Assembly: GCF_005502935.1 (NCBI RefSeq)
Contig: NZ_SCMP01000013.1
Location: forward strand, 62,001-126,000
Length of the DNA: 64,000 nt
DNA from: Pseudomonas sp. 2FG
GTDB lineage: Bacteria; Pseudomonadota; Gammaproteobacteria; Pseudomonadales; Pseudomonadaceae
Direction: 5' to 3'
Made by a program: the position numbers and the translations under genes. Numbering within the stretch: position 1 is the stretch's first letter; the number at the start of each line of letters is the position of its first letter. Positions 20,583 to 30,072 of the stretch are shown here, piece after piece. The notes under the pieces were generated by a model. It was not told the DNA's origin and ran no database searches. It saw nothing but the letters and a program-made list of their open reading frames with translations.

Positions 20583-21746
20583 TTACTTGGTCTCGTTGAA
20601 CAGCTCGCGCCCAATCAACATGCGGCGGATTTCGCTGGTGCCGGCGCCGATTTCGTAGAGCTTGGCGTCGCGCAGCAGGCGGCCGGTGGGGAACTCGTTG
20701 ATGTAGCCGTTGCCGCCGAGGATCTGGATCGCATCCAGGGCCATCTGCGTGGCGCGCTCGGCGCTGTAGAGGATGACCCCGGCGGCGTCCTTGCGGGTGG
20801 TTTCGCCACGGTCGCAGGCATTCGCCACGGCATACAGGTAGGCGCGGCTGGCGTTGAGCTGGGTATACATGTCGGCGACCTTGCCCTGGATCAGCTGGAA
20901 CTCGCCGATGCTCTGGCCGAACTGCTTGCGGTCGTGGATGTAGGGCAGCACGACGTCCATGCAGGCCTGCATGATCCCGATGGGGCCGCCGGAGAGCACC
21001 ACACGCTCGTAGTCCAGGCCGCTCATCAGCACCTTCACGCCGCCGTTGAGCACGCCGAGGATGTTTTCTTCCGGCACTTCGACGTCATCGAAGAACAGTT
21101 CGCAGGTGTTCGAGCCGCGCATACCGAGCTTGTCGAACTTGCTGCTACGGGAGAAACCTTTCCAGTCGCGCTCGACGATGAACGCGGTGATGCCCTGCGG
21201 GCCTTTCTCCAGGTCGGTCTTGGCGTAGATCACATAGGTGTTGGCGTCCGGGCCGTTGGTGATCCAGGTCTTGCTGCCGTTGAGGACGAAGTGCTCGCCC
21301 TTGCGGTCGGCGCGCAGTTTCATCGATACCACATCGGAGCCGGCATTCGGCTCGCTCATCGCCAGGGCGCCGATATGCTCGCCGGAGACCAGCTTGGGGA
21401 GGTATTTGGCTTTCTGCTCGGCAGTGCCGTTGCGGTTGATCTGGTTGACGCAGAGGTTGGAGTGGGCGCCGTAGGAGAGGCCGACCGAGGCCGAACCACG
21501 GCTGATCTCTTCCAGTGCGACCACGTGCGCCAGGTAACCGAGGCCCGAGCCGCCGTATTCCTCCGGGACTGTGATGCCGAGCAGGCCCATGTCGCCGAAC
21601 TTCTTCCACATGTCAGCCGGGAAGAGGTTGTCGCTGTCGATGGCGGCAGCACGCGGGGCGAGTTCAGCGGCAACGAAGGCTTGAACCTGGTCGCGCAGCA
21701 TGTCGATGGTTTCGCCGAGGGCGAAGTTGAGGGACGGATAGCTCAT
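20583..21746 (-). CDS. liuA: isovaleryl-CoA dehydrogenase
   Basis: This 387-residue acyl-CoA dehydrogenase (gnyD) would oxidise isovaleryl-CoA to 3-methylcrotonyl-CoA with FAD, passing electrons to ETF. The FAD-binding core [20 protein letters not shown] and [19 protein letters not shown], the segment [20 protein letters not shown], and the C-terminal [20 protein letters not shown] and [16 protein letters not shown] are intact. Position as the first enzyme gene after liuR and the length support isovaleryl specificity. It starts 29 bp after the liuR stop. Confidence 0.93.
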   Translation of the reverse strand: MSYPSLNFALGETIDMLRDQVQAFVAAELAPRAAAIDSDNLFPADMWKKFGDMGLLGITVPEEYGGSGLGYLAHVVALEEISRGSASVGLSYGAHSNLCVNQINRNGTAEQKAKYLPKLVSGEHIGALAMSEPNAGSDVVSMKLRADRKGEHFVLNGSKTWITNGPDANTYVIYAKTDLEKGPQGITAFIVERDWKGFSRSSKFDKLGMRGSNTCELFFDDVEVPEENILGVLNGGVKVLMSGLDYERVVLSGGPIGIMQACMDVVLPYIHDRKQFGQSIGEFQLIQGKVADMYTQLNASRAYLYAVANACDRGETTRKDAAGVILYSAERATQMALDAIQILGGNGYINEFPTGRLLRDAKLYEIGAGTSEIRRMLIGRELFNETK

Positions 21747-21775
21747 GGTTCCACCTATGATCTTTATGATTAGGT

Positions 21776-22174
21776 TTAAACGGTAAGGTCTTGTTGTTTA
21801 AGCGTTTCGGCGAGTGCGATATGGCAGCGTTCCTCGGCCGTATCCAGCTCCAGCTGCATCTGCTGGATATCTAGCAGTTGCTGTTCAAGCTGCGCGCGGC
21901 GCTCGGTGATCTTGCGCATAAAGGTTTCCAACTGCTTGCGATTGCCGCCGCTCGGGTCGTACAGCTCGATCAGCTCACGGCATTCGGCGAGGGAAAAGCC
22001 GATGCGCTTGCCGCGCAGAATCAGCTTCAGGGAAACCTTGTCGCGTGCCGAATAGATGCGTTCCTGGCCACGCCGCTCCGGCGTGAGCATGCCTTGCTCT
22101 TCATAGAAGCGGATGGCACGGGTAGTGATATCCAGTTCGCGGGCAAGGTCGGAAATGCTGTAGGTCGTAGACAT
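21776..22174 (-). CDS. liuR: MerR-family regulator of leucine/isovalerate catabolism
   Basis: The 132-residue regulator (gnyR) has an N-terminal MerR helix-turn-helix ([26 protein letters not shown], then [24 protein letters not shown]) and a C-terminal coiled coil ([22 protein letters not shown]) for dimerisation. It lacks a cysteine-rich metal site; the effector is expected to be an acyl-CoA, as for LiuR. It is the first gene of the operon. A perfect palindrome 27 bp upstream is its probable operator, giving autoregulation and control of liuABCDE. Confidence 0.93.
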   Translation of the reverse strand: MSTTYSISDLARELDITTRAIRFYEEQGMLTPERRGQERIYSARDKVSLKLILRGKRIGFSLAECRELIELYDPSGGNRKQLETFMRKITERRAQLEQQLLDIQQMQLELDTAEERCHIALAETLKQQDLTV

Positions 22175-22200
22175 GGATGAGTGCTCGCAATGCGTTTACC

Positions 22201-22216
22201 TTTACGTTAACGTAAA
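22201..22216. promoter_or_regulatory. LiuR operator palindrome
   Basis: TTTACGTTAACGTAAA is a perfect 16-bp palindrome upstream of liuR. A TTGACA -35 element on the minus strand (22232-22237 on +) places the palindrome over the spacer and -10 region, the normal MerR-family arrangement. The motif agrees with what is known of LiuR sites. Confidence 0.8.
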
Positions 22217-22376
22217 GCTACAAGGCAGGGCTGTCAATAACCGAACGCTGTGCACGGCCTTTACTGTCAGCGGGTCTAGGTGTAGACATTTTACAGCGTG
22301 CGCGTTTTGTCATCGGCCACCCTAGCCCAGCCAGTCGATCGGGGCGGTGTTGATGCAAACCCAGCCGGAGTGAGAG

Positions 22377-24287
22377 ATGAGCCAATCATTTTCAACAAAA
22401 ATAATAAGCACCGACCCGCTGCATGAGTCCCGACTGGTTCGGGAGAAACTGATTGTCGATGGGCAGTTGCCGCAAGGTCTGCTGCGTGACGAAATCGATG
22501 CGTCCTGGCGGCGCAGTATCGGCCATGGCCTGAGCTGCATCGATGAAGAAGCGATCGGTTTGCACCTGAGCAATGACCTCGCGTTATTGCTGGCGCAGAA
22601 CCGCGTGCTGATCGATGCCGCCACCCCCGAGCTGGACTACCTGATCGCCCAGCAAGGTAAAGGCGGGCTGATCGTTCTCGGCAATGCCGATGCGACTGTG
22701 CTGGCCGTCGAGGGGCAAACCGAATACCTCAAGGCCTTCGAGCTACGCGACCTGGCGCCGGGCAACTGCTGGAGTGAAGCGCTGCGGGGCACCAATGCCC
22801 TGGGCACGGCCGTGGTGGAAGGCCGGCCGACCCTGATCAACTGTGGCGAGCACTACCTGGATCGCTTGAGCCGGTTCTCCTGCACCTCGGTGCCGATCAA
22901 GAATCCACTGGGCCAAGTCATAGGAGTCATCGATCTGACTCGCGAAGGCGTGTTGACCCAGCCGCAGGACAGCCTCGCGACCTTGATGCTGGTGGCCAGC
23001 AATATCGAGGGCCGGCTATTCGGCGCTTTTTATCCCGAGCAGATCATTCTGGCGTTCCACAGCCGCCAGCAATACTTGGGGTCCGCCTGGCACGGCCTGT
23101 TGGCGCTGAGCCTGGATGGTGAAGTGCTGGCGGCCAACCAGCAGGCCTGCGATCTGCTGAAACTGCCGAGGGCGAGCCTGCTCGGGCGTCGTTGCCAGGA
23201 CTTTCTCGGCGGCCGTAGCGGCCAGTTCATCTCCCGTCTGTTGCAGGGCGCGGTCAGCAGCGTGCAAACCGCCAGCGGCGAGTTCTTCTTCAAGGCGCTG
23301 CAGGTTCCGCGCTGCGCCGCCATGGCCACGCCTGCGGCCGCACCGAAAGCCGCCGCGCCGAAACGCCTGCTGCTGGAAGAGCTGGCCGGTAGCAACAGCC
23401 GCTTCGCCCGCTCGTTGCGCATGGCCCAACAAGGTCTGGCGGGCGGCCTGCCGGTGTTGCTGCTGGGCGAAACCGGCACCGGTAAGGAAGTGGTCGCCCG
23501 GGCGTTGCATCAGGCCAGCGTGCGTGCCGATAAACCTTTCGTCGCAGTGAACTGCGCGGCGATTCCCGAAGGCTTGATCGAGTCGGAACTGTTCGGCTAC
23601 CGCGAGGGGGCGTTCACCGGCTCACGCAAGGGCGGCATGCTCGGGCGCCTGTTGCAGGCCAATGGCGGCACGCTGTTTCTCGATGAAATCGGCGATATGC
23701 CCTTGAGCCTGCAAGCCCGCCTGTTGCGTGTGCTCCAGGAGCGCAAGGTGGCGCCTTTGGGCGCCGGCGAGGAGCAGGACATCGACGTGGCGGTGATTTG
23801 CGCCACCCACCGCGACCTGAAGCAGCTGGTGCAGGACAAGAGCTTCCGCGAAGACCTCTATTACCGAGTCAACGGTGTGAGCCTGCGGCTGCCGGCGCTG
23901 CGCGAGCGGGACGACATCGACGGCTTGATCGCCACTGTGCTGAACAAGCTGGGCGCCAGCCATATAAGCATCGACCAGGAACTTGGGGAACTGCTCGCCC
24001 ACTACGATTGGCCGGGCAATATCCGCCAGCTGGAAATGGTCTTGCGCGCCGCGCTGGCCATGCGTGAAGGGGCGGAAACCGAATTGGGCCTGGAGCACCT
24101 GACCGACAGCCTGCTGGACGATCTGACCGCCAGTTGCCGGCAACCCTGCGGGCGTATCCGTGAGAACGAACTGGAGCTGATTCGCAGCTCCCTCGACCGG
24201 CACCACGGCAATGTGTCCGCCGCGGCCGACTCCCTAGGCATCAGCCGCGCGACCCTGTATCGCAAGCTGAAGCAGTTCCGCGCATAG
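22377..24287 (+). CDS. sigma-54-dependent transcriptional activator (AcoR-like, GAF-AAA-Fis)
   Basis: This 636-residue bacterial enhancer-binding protein has an N-terminal GAF-type sensor (about residues 70-225), a linker with PAS-like features ([22 protein letters not shown]), the AAA+ domain, and a C-terminal Fis-type helix-turn-helix ([20 protein letters not shown]). Walker A is GETGTGKE at residues 364-371. The sigma-54 contact loop at residues 411-416 reads GAFTGS instead of the usual GAFTGA. No receiver domain is present, so it senses a ligand directly. It lies 62 bp before the qhpF-type gene. A sigma-54 promoter in front of the aldehyde dehydrogenase at 30153-31658 is its most likely local target; this is inference. 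Confidence 0.9.
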   Translation: MSQSFSTKIISTDPLHESRLVREKLIVDGQLPQGLLRDEIDASWRRSIGHGLSCIDEEAIGLHLSNDLALLLAQNRVLIDAATPELDYLIAQQGKGGLIVLGNADATVLAVEGQTEYLKAFELRDLAPGNCWSEALRGTNALGTAVVEGRPTLINCGEHYLDRLSRFSCTSVPIKNPLGQVIGVIDLTREGVLTQPQDSLATLMLVASNIEGRLFGAFYPEQIILAFHSRQQYLGSAWHGLLALSLDGEVLAANQQACDLLKLPRASLLGRRCQDFLGGRSGQFISRLLQGAVSSVQTASGEFFFKALQVPRCAAMATPAAAPKAAAPKRLLLEELAGSNSRFARSLRMAQQGLAGGLPVLLLGETGTGKEVVARALHQASVRADKPFVAVNCAAIPEGLIESELFGYREGAFTGSRKGGMLGRLLQANGGTLFLDEIGDMPLSLQARLLRVLQERKVAPLGAGEEQDIDVAVICATHRDLKQLVQDKSFREDLYYRVNGVSLRLPALRERDDIDGLIATVLNKLGASHISIDQELGELLAHYDWPGNIRQLEMVLRAALAMREGAETELGLEHLTDSLLDDLTASCRQPCGRIRENELELIRSSLDRHHGNVSAAADSLGISRATLYRKLKQFRA

Positions 24288-24349
24288 CATTGATGCGGAC
24301 GCCAATTCCGGCGCCCGGCTTCCCCCCGATTGGATGGCGTTGATCACCG

Positions 24350-26086
24350 ATGTCCAGGTTTTTGCTCCGCTTTATCGAAACAGACGCCCCGGCAACTTTT
24401 CAGCAGGCGATTGCCTGGCTGTTCGGTTTCGTGCGCCCGCACCTGCGCGCCATCCTCGGCCTGCTGGCGCTCTCGCTAAGCGCCTCGCTGCTGGTGCTGG
24501 CGCAGCCCTGGCTGACCAAGATGCTGATCGACGACGGCTTGTTGGCCAAGGACTTCGGCGTGTTGCTGAAGGTGGCACTGGCGATGATTGCGGTGGGCAT
24601 TTTCAGCACGCTGCTGGCCGGGATCAACCGCTACCTGCACACGCGCTTGTCCGGGCGGATTCTGTTCGCCCTGCGCGATGCGCTGTATCAGCACCTGCAG
24701 CGGCTGTCGCCGGCATTTTACGGGCGCAAACGGATCGGCGATCTGCTCTCGCGGCTGGATGGCGATGTCGCGGAAATCCAGCGTTTCGCCGTGGATTCGC
24801 TGTTCTCGGCGGTCTCCAGCGTGATCGGCCTGCTCGGCGCGGTGGCCTTGTTGCTGACGCTGAACTGGAAGCTCGCGCTGATCGTCGCCCTGTTGATCCC
24901 GTTGGAAGTCCTCTGGTTGCGCTGGATGCGCCGCAAGGTCGAACGCAATGTGCGCCAGTTGCGCGAACGCTCGGCGGATGTCTCCTCGTTCCTGGTGGAA
25001 ACCCTGCCGGCGATGAAATTTATCCAGTCCGCCGGCCAGCAGCAGCGCGAATCCCAGCGCCTGCAACATCTGGGCGACAGCTATATGAGCCAGCTGCTGA
25101 GGTTGCAGGTGACCGAGTTTTTCACCAACGCGGTGCCGGGCACACTGACCTCGCTCTCCCGCGCCGGGGCCTTTCTGATCGGCGGCTATTGGGTGATCCA
25201 GGGCACCTGGCAACTGGGCGCGCTGATCGCTTTTTCCACCTATCTGGGCATGGCCGTGGGGCCGGTGCAGAGCCTGCTGGGCCTGTACGTGGCCCTGCAG
25301 CGCATGAGCGTCAGCCTCGGGCGGGTGATGGAGCTCAAGCGCGAGCCGGCCCAGGTCAGCCAGCCGGCGCAGCCCCGCGATTTGCCGGCTGGTGTGGGTG
25401 ACTTGAGCTTCGAGAACGTCTGGTTCGGCCACGACCAGCGCGCGCAGCCGGTGTTGCGCGGGCTCGACGCGCAGATTCCGGGCGGGCTGAAAGTAGCCAT
25501 CAGCGGGGCCTCGGGGGTCGGTAAGTCGACGCTGATCGACCTCTTGCAGCGGTTCTACGATCCGGATCAGGGCTGTATCCGCCTGCAAGGCATCGACTTG
25601 CGGGAGCTGGATCTATTTGCCCTGCGCCGGCGCATCGCCGTGGTCAGCCAGGACATCGTGCTGTTTCGCGGCAGCCTGGCCGACAACCTCAGCTACAGCG
25701 CGCCCCAGGCCAGCCGAGGGGAAATCGAGAAGGTCGCCCAACTGGCGCAGCTCGACGGCTTGATCGAATCACTGCCGCTGGGGCTGGACAGTCTGCTGGG
25801 CGAACGCGGCCAGCAACTGTCCGGCGGGCAGAAACAACGCATAGCTATTGCTCGCGCCTTGCTGCAGGACCCATTGATTCTGGTGCTGGATGAAGCCACC
25901 TCGGCGGTCGATGAGGCCACCGAGCGGGAAGTGATCGCCGCCATCGACCAGCTGTTCATTGGCCGTACGCGGATTCTCATCAGCCACCGGCCCTCGACCC
26001 TGGCGCAAGCCGAACTGCGCTTCGAGCTGCACGACGGCCAGTTGTTGGCCTGCGCTATTGAGGAGCCAGCGCAGCATGGTCGCTGA
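24350..26086 (+). CDS. qhpF: ABC exporter of the quinohemoprotein amine dehydrogenase locus (QhpF-like)
   Basis: This 578-residue half-transporter fuses a six-helix membrane domain (about residues 30-310) to an ATPase domain. It shows Walker A GASGVGKST, the signature LSGGQKQR and Walker B LILVLDEATS, all intact. In qhp loci the ABC protein is thought to export the crosslinked QhpC peptide to the periplasm. The assignment here rests on the genes that follow directly: a subtilisin-like protease (11-bp overlap) and a flavoprotein, which together with qhpADCB form the known set. By sequence alone it is a type I lipid/peptide exporter. Confidence 0.85.
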   Translation: MSRFLLRFIETDAPATFQQAIAWLFGFVRPHLRAILGLLALSLSASLLVLAQPWLTKMLIDDGLLAKDFGVLLKVALAMIAVGIFSTLLAGINRYLHTRLSGRILFALRDALYQHLQRLSPAFYGRKRIGDLLSRLDGDVAEIQRFAVDSLFSAVSSVIGLLGAVALLLTLNWKLALIVALLIPLEVLWLRWMRRKVERNVRQLRERSADVSSFLVETLPAMKFIQSAGQQQRESQRLQHLGDSYMSQLLRLQVTEFFTNAVPGTLTSLSRAGAFLIGGYWVIQGTWQLGALIAFSTYLGMAVGPVQSLLGLYVALQRMSVSLGRVMELKREPAQVSQPAQPRDLPAGVGDLSFENVWFGHDQRAQPVLRGLDAQIPGGLKVAISGASGVGKSTLIDLLQRFYDPDQGCIRLQGIDLRELDLFALRRRIAVVSQDIVLFRGSLADNLSYSAPQASRGEIEKVAQLAQLDGLIESLPLGLDSLLGERGQQLSGGQKQRIAIARALLQDPLILVLDEATSAVDEATEREVIAAIDQLFIGRTRILISHRPSTLAQAELRFELHDGQLLACAIEEPAQHGR

Positions 26087-26756
26087 GTTGCGCATCGGCA
26101 TCATCGACAGTGGCCATAGCGCCGCGCAGGCCGATCAGGTACTGGTCGCGCGGCGTTTCTGGCTGGCGGATGACAACTTGCAGGAGGGCGCGGCCCAACC
26201 GGATCGCCTCGGGCACGGCACGGCGGTGCTGAGCGCCATCGCCGAGCGCGCGGCTGCCGTGCAATTTTGCCTGGCCCAGGTGTTTAGCGAGCGCTGGCTG
26301 ACCAGCCCGCTGCAAATCGCCGCGGCGATTTACTGGCTGATGGAGCAGGACGTGGCGCTGATCAACCTGAGCCTGGGCGTACGCCAGGACCGCCCGTTAC
26401 TGCGTGAAGCCTGCGAGGCCGCGCAGGCGGCCGGCATCCTGCTCTGCGCGGCCAGCCCGGCGCGCGGTGAGCCGGTGTTTCCGGCCAGCTATCCCGGTGT
26501 GCTGCGGGTCACCGGCGATGCGCGCTGTACGGGCGGGCAATGGTCCTGGCTGAACAGCCCGCAGGCGGATTTCGGCGCGCCTGTGGCCTCGGCAAGCGGC
26601 GGCCTGGCCGGCGCCAGTATTGCCAGCGCAGTGCTCAGCGGGCATGCCGCGGCTTATCTGCTGGAGCATCCCGCAGCCAGCGTGGCGGCGCTGCTCGAAC
26701 ATCTGCGCAGCCAGGCCGCCTTCGTCGGCCCGGAGCGGCGTGGGCTGGTGTCTTGA
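26076..26756 (+). CDS. qhpE: subtilisin-like serine protease for QhpC leader removal (QhpE-like)
   Basis: This small 226-residue S8-family protein has no signal peptide, consistent with action in the cytoplasm. The likely triad is Asp11 (GIIDSG), His47 (RLGHGTAV) and Ser181 (GASIASAV). The usual GTS around the serine is GAS here, but spacing and order fit subtilases. In the qhp system a protease of this type cuts the leader from the crosslinked gamma subunit. ATG 26076 overlaps the qhpF end by 11 bp, showing translational coupling; the frame upstream of it is a shadow of qhpF. Confidence 0.85.
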   Translation: MVAELRIGIIDSGHSAAQADQVLVARRFWLADDNLQEGAAQPDRLGHGTAVLSAIAERAAAVQFCLAQVFSERWLTSPLQIAAAIYWLMEQDVALINLSLGVRQDRPLLREACEAAQAAGILLCAASPARGEPVFPASYPGVLRVTGDARCTGGQWSWLNSPQADFGAPVASASGGLAGASIASAVLSGHAAAYLLEHPAASVAALLEHLRSQAAFVGPERRGLVS

Positions 26757-26771
26757 TGGACAAACAGCGTG

Positions 26772-28082
26772 ATGAATAAACAGATAGTCGTGCTCGGCGC
26801 CGGCCCGGCCGGCGCGGCGGTGGCGCTGGGGCTCAAACGCCTGGGCTATGGGGTGTGCGTGGTCAGTGAATGGCGACGCTTCGCGGCGCTGGAAGGGGTT
26901 TCCCAGCGAGTGCTGGAGGGTTTGCGCCAGGCCGGGCTGCCCCAGGCGCTGGCCAGTGCCTGCGCGGCTTCGCCCCGGCAGGTGCAGTGGAACGGCGAAG
27001 CCCATGCACCGAATGTGGAGCATCTGCTGGATAGGCCGGTGTTCGATGCGGCGATCCGTCAGGACCTGTTGGCGGCCGGCGTCGAGCTGATCGAGGCGCG
27101 GGTGCGCGAGCTGAGTTCGACGGCCGCGGGCCATCGCCTGCAGCTGGACAGCACCAGCGGCCCGCTGAGCTGTCACGCCGATTTCCTGGTGGAAGCCCGT
27201 GGGCGTCAGGCGCCGTTATCCGGCAAAGGTCTGCGCGGCCAGGAAAGCCTCAGCCTGCTCAATGCCTGGCAGGAACAGCCCGGCCCGGCCCGCTCGGCGG
27301 TGGAGAGTCTGGCCGATGGCTGGGCCTGGATGGCGCGCCTGGGCGATGGCCGTTGTTTCTGGCAGCTGACCCTCGATGTGGCCAGCGCCGACTTGCCGGA
27401 AAAGTCCAAACTGGCGGAATTCTGCGCGGCACAGCGGGCGCAATCGGCCTTGGTGCGGGAGCTGTTCGGTGCGCCGGCGTTGCAACCGACTGCGCTGCAC
27501 GCGCGCAGCAGCACGGCCACGCTGTGCCTGCAAACCTCCGGTGATAACTGGCTGCGCGTCGGTGATGCGGCGATGGCCGTCGATCCGCTCTCGGGTAATG
27601 GCATCTTCCAGTCGCTGTCGTCGTCCCTGCAGGCGCCTGCGGTGATCAACACGCTGCTGCAAAGGCCCGAGCGGGCTGCATTGGCGCGGCAGTTTCATCA
27701 GCAGCGGGTGGAGCAGCTGTTTCTGCGCTTCGCCCGAATCGGCCGGGATTTTTACGCCATGGAACAGCGGTGGGCCGCGCGGCCGTTCTGGCAGAGTCGG
27801 CGCAACTGGCCGGATGACCTGCCGCTGCACCAGCCGGCGGATTACGCGAGCCTGCGGGTGGCGCGGGCGCCGGTGATCCATGGCGAGCTGATCGATGAGG
27901 TGGAGGTGGTGATAACCGCGGATCAGCCGCTGGGGATCTGGCATCTGCAGGGGATAGAGCTGGCGCCGATAGTGCGGGCGCTACAGTCCGCGCCGCTCGC
28001 CGAGGTGCTGGCACCGCTGGCCGTGGCGCAACAGCGGATGGTCTACGGCTGGCTGCGGGCTCAGGGTTATCGCCAGGCCTAG
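26772..28082 (+). CDS. qhpG: FAD-dependent tryptophan monooxygenase of the qhp locus (QhpG-like)
   Basis: The 436-residue flavoprotein resembles tryptophan halogenases/monooxygenases. It has the dinucleotide-binding GAGPAG (residues 9-14) followed by GAAVALGLKRLGYGV, and the second FAD motif VGDAAMAVDPLSGNGI. In the qhp system this enzyme dihydroxylates the quinone-forming tryptophan of QhpC during cysteine tryptophylquinone (CTQ) formation. The assignment follows from position after qhpF-qhpE and presence of the remaining qhp genes 4 kb downstream. The ATG at 26772 lies 15 bp after qhpE. A GTG one codon earlier is possible. Confidence 0.85.
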   Translation: MNKQIVVLGAGPAGAAVALGLKRLGYGVCVVSEWRRFAALEGVSQRVLEGLRQAGLPQALASACAASPRQVQWNGEAHAPNVEHLLDRPVFDAAIRQDLLAAGVELIEARVRELSSTAAGHRLQLDSTSGPLSCHADFLVEARGRQAPLSGKGLRGQESLSLLNAWQEQPGPARSAVESLADGWAWMARLGDGRCFWQLTLDVASADLPEKSKLAEFCAAQRAQSALVRELFGAPALQPTALHARSSTATLCLQTSGDNWLRVGDAAMAVDPLSGNGIFQSLSSSLQAPAVINTLLQRPERAALARQFHQQRVEQLFLRFARIGRDFYAMEQRWAARPFWQSRRNWPDDLPLHQPADYASLRVARAPVIHGELIDEVEVVITADQPLGIWHLQGIELAPIVRALQSAPLAEVLAPLAVAQQRMVYGWLRAQGYRQA

Positions 28083-28131
28083 AGTCGGGTGGGCTAAGGC
28101 CCATCTTGCAGGTCTTAGTCGAGTAACGAAC

Positions 28132-28169
28132 AAGCCACTTCCTACACCTGAAGGGGGCGGAAGCGGCTT
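28132..28169. terminator. possible hairpin between qhpG and the convergent permease gene
   Basis: AAGCCACTTCC pairs with GGAAGCGGCTT with one mismatch around a 16-base loop. It lies between convergent genes, but there is no U-tract. Confidence 0.35.
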
Positions 28170-28185
28170 GCCATGCAGTTGCAGC

Positions 28186-29628
28186 TTAGTGGTGGTCAGC
28201 TACCGGTGTTTTCACCGCTTTGCTATCAAAGAGCTTGCCATCAACGAAGCGATCATCTTCATTCAGCACGGCGTCGGCCGCGACGAACACCGACTGCTGC
28301 TCCGAGTTGCCGGCGCGGAAGTGGTTGAACAGCAGATTCAAGAGGATCGCCATGATCGCCGCCGAGCTGATGCCGGAGTGGAAGATGGTGGCGAACCAGC
28401 TAGGGAAATGCTCATAGAATTTCGGCGCGGCGATCGGGATCATGCCGAAGCCGATTGAGGTCGCGACTATGATCAGGTTCATGTTGTTGCGGTAGTCGAC
28501 CTTGGACAGGGTACGGATGCCGCTGGCGGCCACGGTGCCGAACAAGACGATCCCCGCACCACCGAGGACCGAAGCAGGCACGGCGGCGACGATGCGGCCC
28601 ATCACCGGCAATAAGCCCAGGGTCACTAGAATTAGACCCGCAGAGGCCACTACATAACGGCTCTTGACGCCGGTGACGGCAACCAAACCGACGTTCTGGG
28701 CGAAGGCGCTCTGGGTGAAGGAGCCGAAGATAGGCGCGAACATGCTGGAAATCATGTCGGCGCGCAGGCCGTTGCCAAGACGCTTGGAGTCCACCTTGGT
28801 CTCGATGATGTCACCGACCGCGAGGATGTCCGCCGAGGTTTCGACCATGGTCACCATGATGACTATCAGCATGGAAACGATGGCCGCCACTTCAAAAGTC
28901 GGCATGCCAAAATGGAAAGGCGTAGGGAAGGCCAGCATCGGGCCGGTGCTGACTTGGGAGAAATCGGTCATGCCCAAGAACAGGGCGGTCAGGGTGCCGA
29001 TGACCATTGCCAGCAGGATCGACAGGCGCGAAATAGTCGCGTTACCCAGTTTGCTCAGCAGCAGCACTATGGCCAGGGTAAAAGCGGCCAGACCGATATT
29101 GCCCATGCTGCCAAAATTTTCGGCTGTCGGGTTGCCGCCCATGGCCCAGAACGCCGCGACTGGCATCAGCGTCAGGCCAATGGTGGTGATCACTATTCCC
29201 GTCACCAAATCCGGGAAGAACTTGATGATCCTGGAAAAGATCGGTGTCACTAAAAAGCCGATCAGCGACGCGACTATCACCGCGCCAAGCACCGCCGGGA
29301 GACCACCCCCGGTGGTGACTATGGCGATCATGGTGGCGACACCCGCGAAGGACACGCCTTGCACCAGCGGCAACTGACAACCGAAGAAGGGCAGGCCGAG
29401 GGTCTGCAATAACGTCGCCAAGCCGCCGACGAATAGCGACGCGGTAATCAGCATGCCGATCTCGCTGGGTGACAGCCCGGCCGCCTGACCGATGATCAGA
29501 GGCACCGCGACAATGCCGCCGTACATGGTCAAGACGTGCTGCAGGCCGTAGGCCAAGTTGGCGCCAACACTCAGTTTTTCGTCCTCAGGACGTTGTTCTG
29601 CAGATGTTCTAGCAGGCGATGTATTCAT
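28186..29628 (-). CDS. nucleobase:cation symporter-2 family permease (xanthine/uracil type)
   Basis: This 480-residue NCS2 (NAT family) transporter has about 14 membrane segments, starting GLQHVLTMYGGIVAVPLIIG. Family motifs are TSADILAVGDI and the substrate-site region SAFAQNVGLVAVTGVKSRYV, closest to the xanthine/uric acid branch. It would import a purine by proton symport. GAGGAG precedes the ATG. It interrupts the qhp locus, lying on the opposite strand between qhpG and the aldehyde dehydrogenase, and no purine catabolic genes are near, so its presence here is unexplained. Palindromes and a tandem duplication occupy its upstream region. Confidence 0.9.
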   Translation of the reverse strand: MNTSPARTSAEQRPEDEKLSVGANLAYGLQHVLTMYGGIVAVPLIIGQAAGLSPSEIGMLITASLFVGGLATLLQTLGLPFFGCQLPLVQGVSFAGVATMIAIVTTGGGLPAVLGAVIVASLIGFLVTPIFSRIIKFFPDLVTGIVITTIGLTLMPVAAFWAMGGNPTAENFGSMGNIGLAAFTLAIVLLLSKLGNATISRLSILLAMVIGTLTALFLGMTDFSQVSTGPMLAFPTPFHFGMPTFEVAAIVSMLIVIMVTMVETSADILAVGDIIETKVDSKRLGNGLRADMISSMFAPIFGSFTQSAFAQNVGLVAVTGVKSRYVVASAGLILVTLGLLPVMGRIVAAVPASVLGGAGIVLFGTVAASGIRTLSKVDYRNNMNLIIVATSIGFGMIPIAAPKFYEHFPSWFATIFHSGISSAAIMAILLNLLFNHFRAGNSEQQSVFVAADAVLNEDDRFVDGKLFDSKAVKTPVADHH

Positions 29629-29666
29629 GTCGAACTCCTCTCGTTATTGTTTTGCGCGCCCAATGT

Positions 29667-29707
29667 AGACAATCAATACAATGATTGTCTAATTATTTGT
29701 ATACAAA
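29667..29707 (-). promoter_or_regulatory. two palindromes upstream of the permease gene
   Basis: AGACAATCA and TGATTGTCT form an exact inverted repeat with a 6-bp spacer at 29667-29690. TTGTATACAA, a perfect 10-bp palindrome, follows within 29691-29707. Both are 40-80 bp upstream of the permease ATG. TTGTATACAA fits the GT-ACN symmetry of GntR-family operators; the regulator is not identified. Confidence 0.5.
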
Positions 29708-30023
29708 TTAACTTGTCTTTTGAGTCAAGTTTTTCCTGAGGATGCACCGCTACAGAACGACGCCGGAAAGTCCGCGCTATTGGTTAGCTCGGTCTGCGGG
29801 GAGGCTTATGCAAGCTCTGTTGCGGCTACTGCGCTGCGCTTATTGGCACCCATGATTGGCTAATTATTTGTATACATATTTATTTCCTGTCTCTGCGGTC
29901 AGCTTTTATATGGGGATGAGTTGATCTATAACGACGCCGGAAAGTCCGCGCTAGTGGTTAGCTCGGTCTGCGGGAAGGTTTATGCAGGTTCTGCTGCGGC
30001 TAGTGCGACGCTCTTATTGGCAC
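29681..30023. repeat. tandem duplication, two diverged copies of about 170 bp
   Basis: Copy 1 (29681-29850) and copy 2 (29852-30023) share ATGATTG-CTAATTATTTGTATACA at their starts. A second block, 29756-29849 against 29930-30023, is 94 bp in both copies and about 87 per cent identical by eye. The segment between the two blocks is diverged. No coding frame is conserved between the copies. This fills most of the 524-bp gap between the permease and aldehyde dehydrogenase genes. Confidence 0.85.
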
Positions 30024-30047
30024 GCTGCCGGTGAATGGGCGCGATAT

Positions 30048-30072
30048 TTCGGCCACCGTTGCGGTGGCCGAA
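30048..30072. terminator. strong hairpin downstream of the aldehyde dehydrogenase gene
   Basis: TTCGGCCACCG and CGGTGGCCGAA form a perfect 11-bp stem with a three-base loop about 80 bp past the aldehyde dehydrogenase stop. A second smaller stem, CCCCAG/CTGGGG, is at 30122-30141. Neither has a clear U-tract. Confidence 0.45.

Noticed and set aside
29536-29739. Small plus-strand frame overlapping the permease 5' end and palindromes
   Set aside because: No ribosome-binding site or similarity, and it runs over operator-like DNA.
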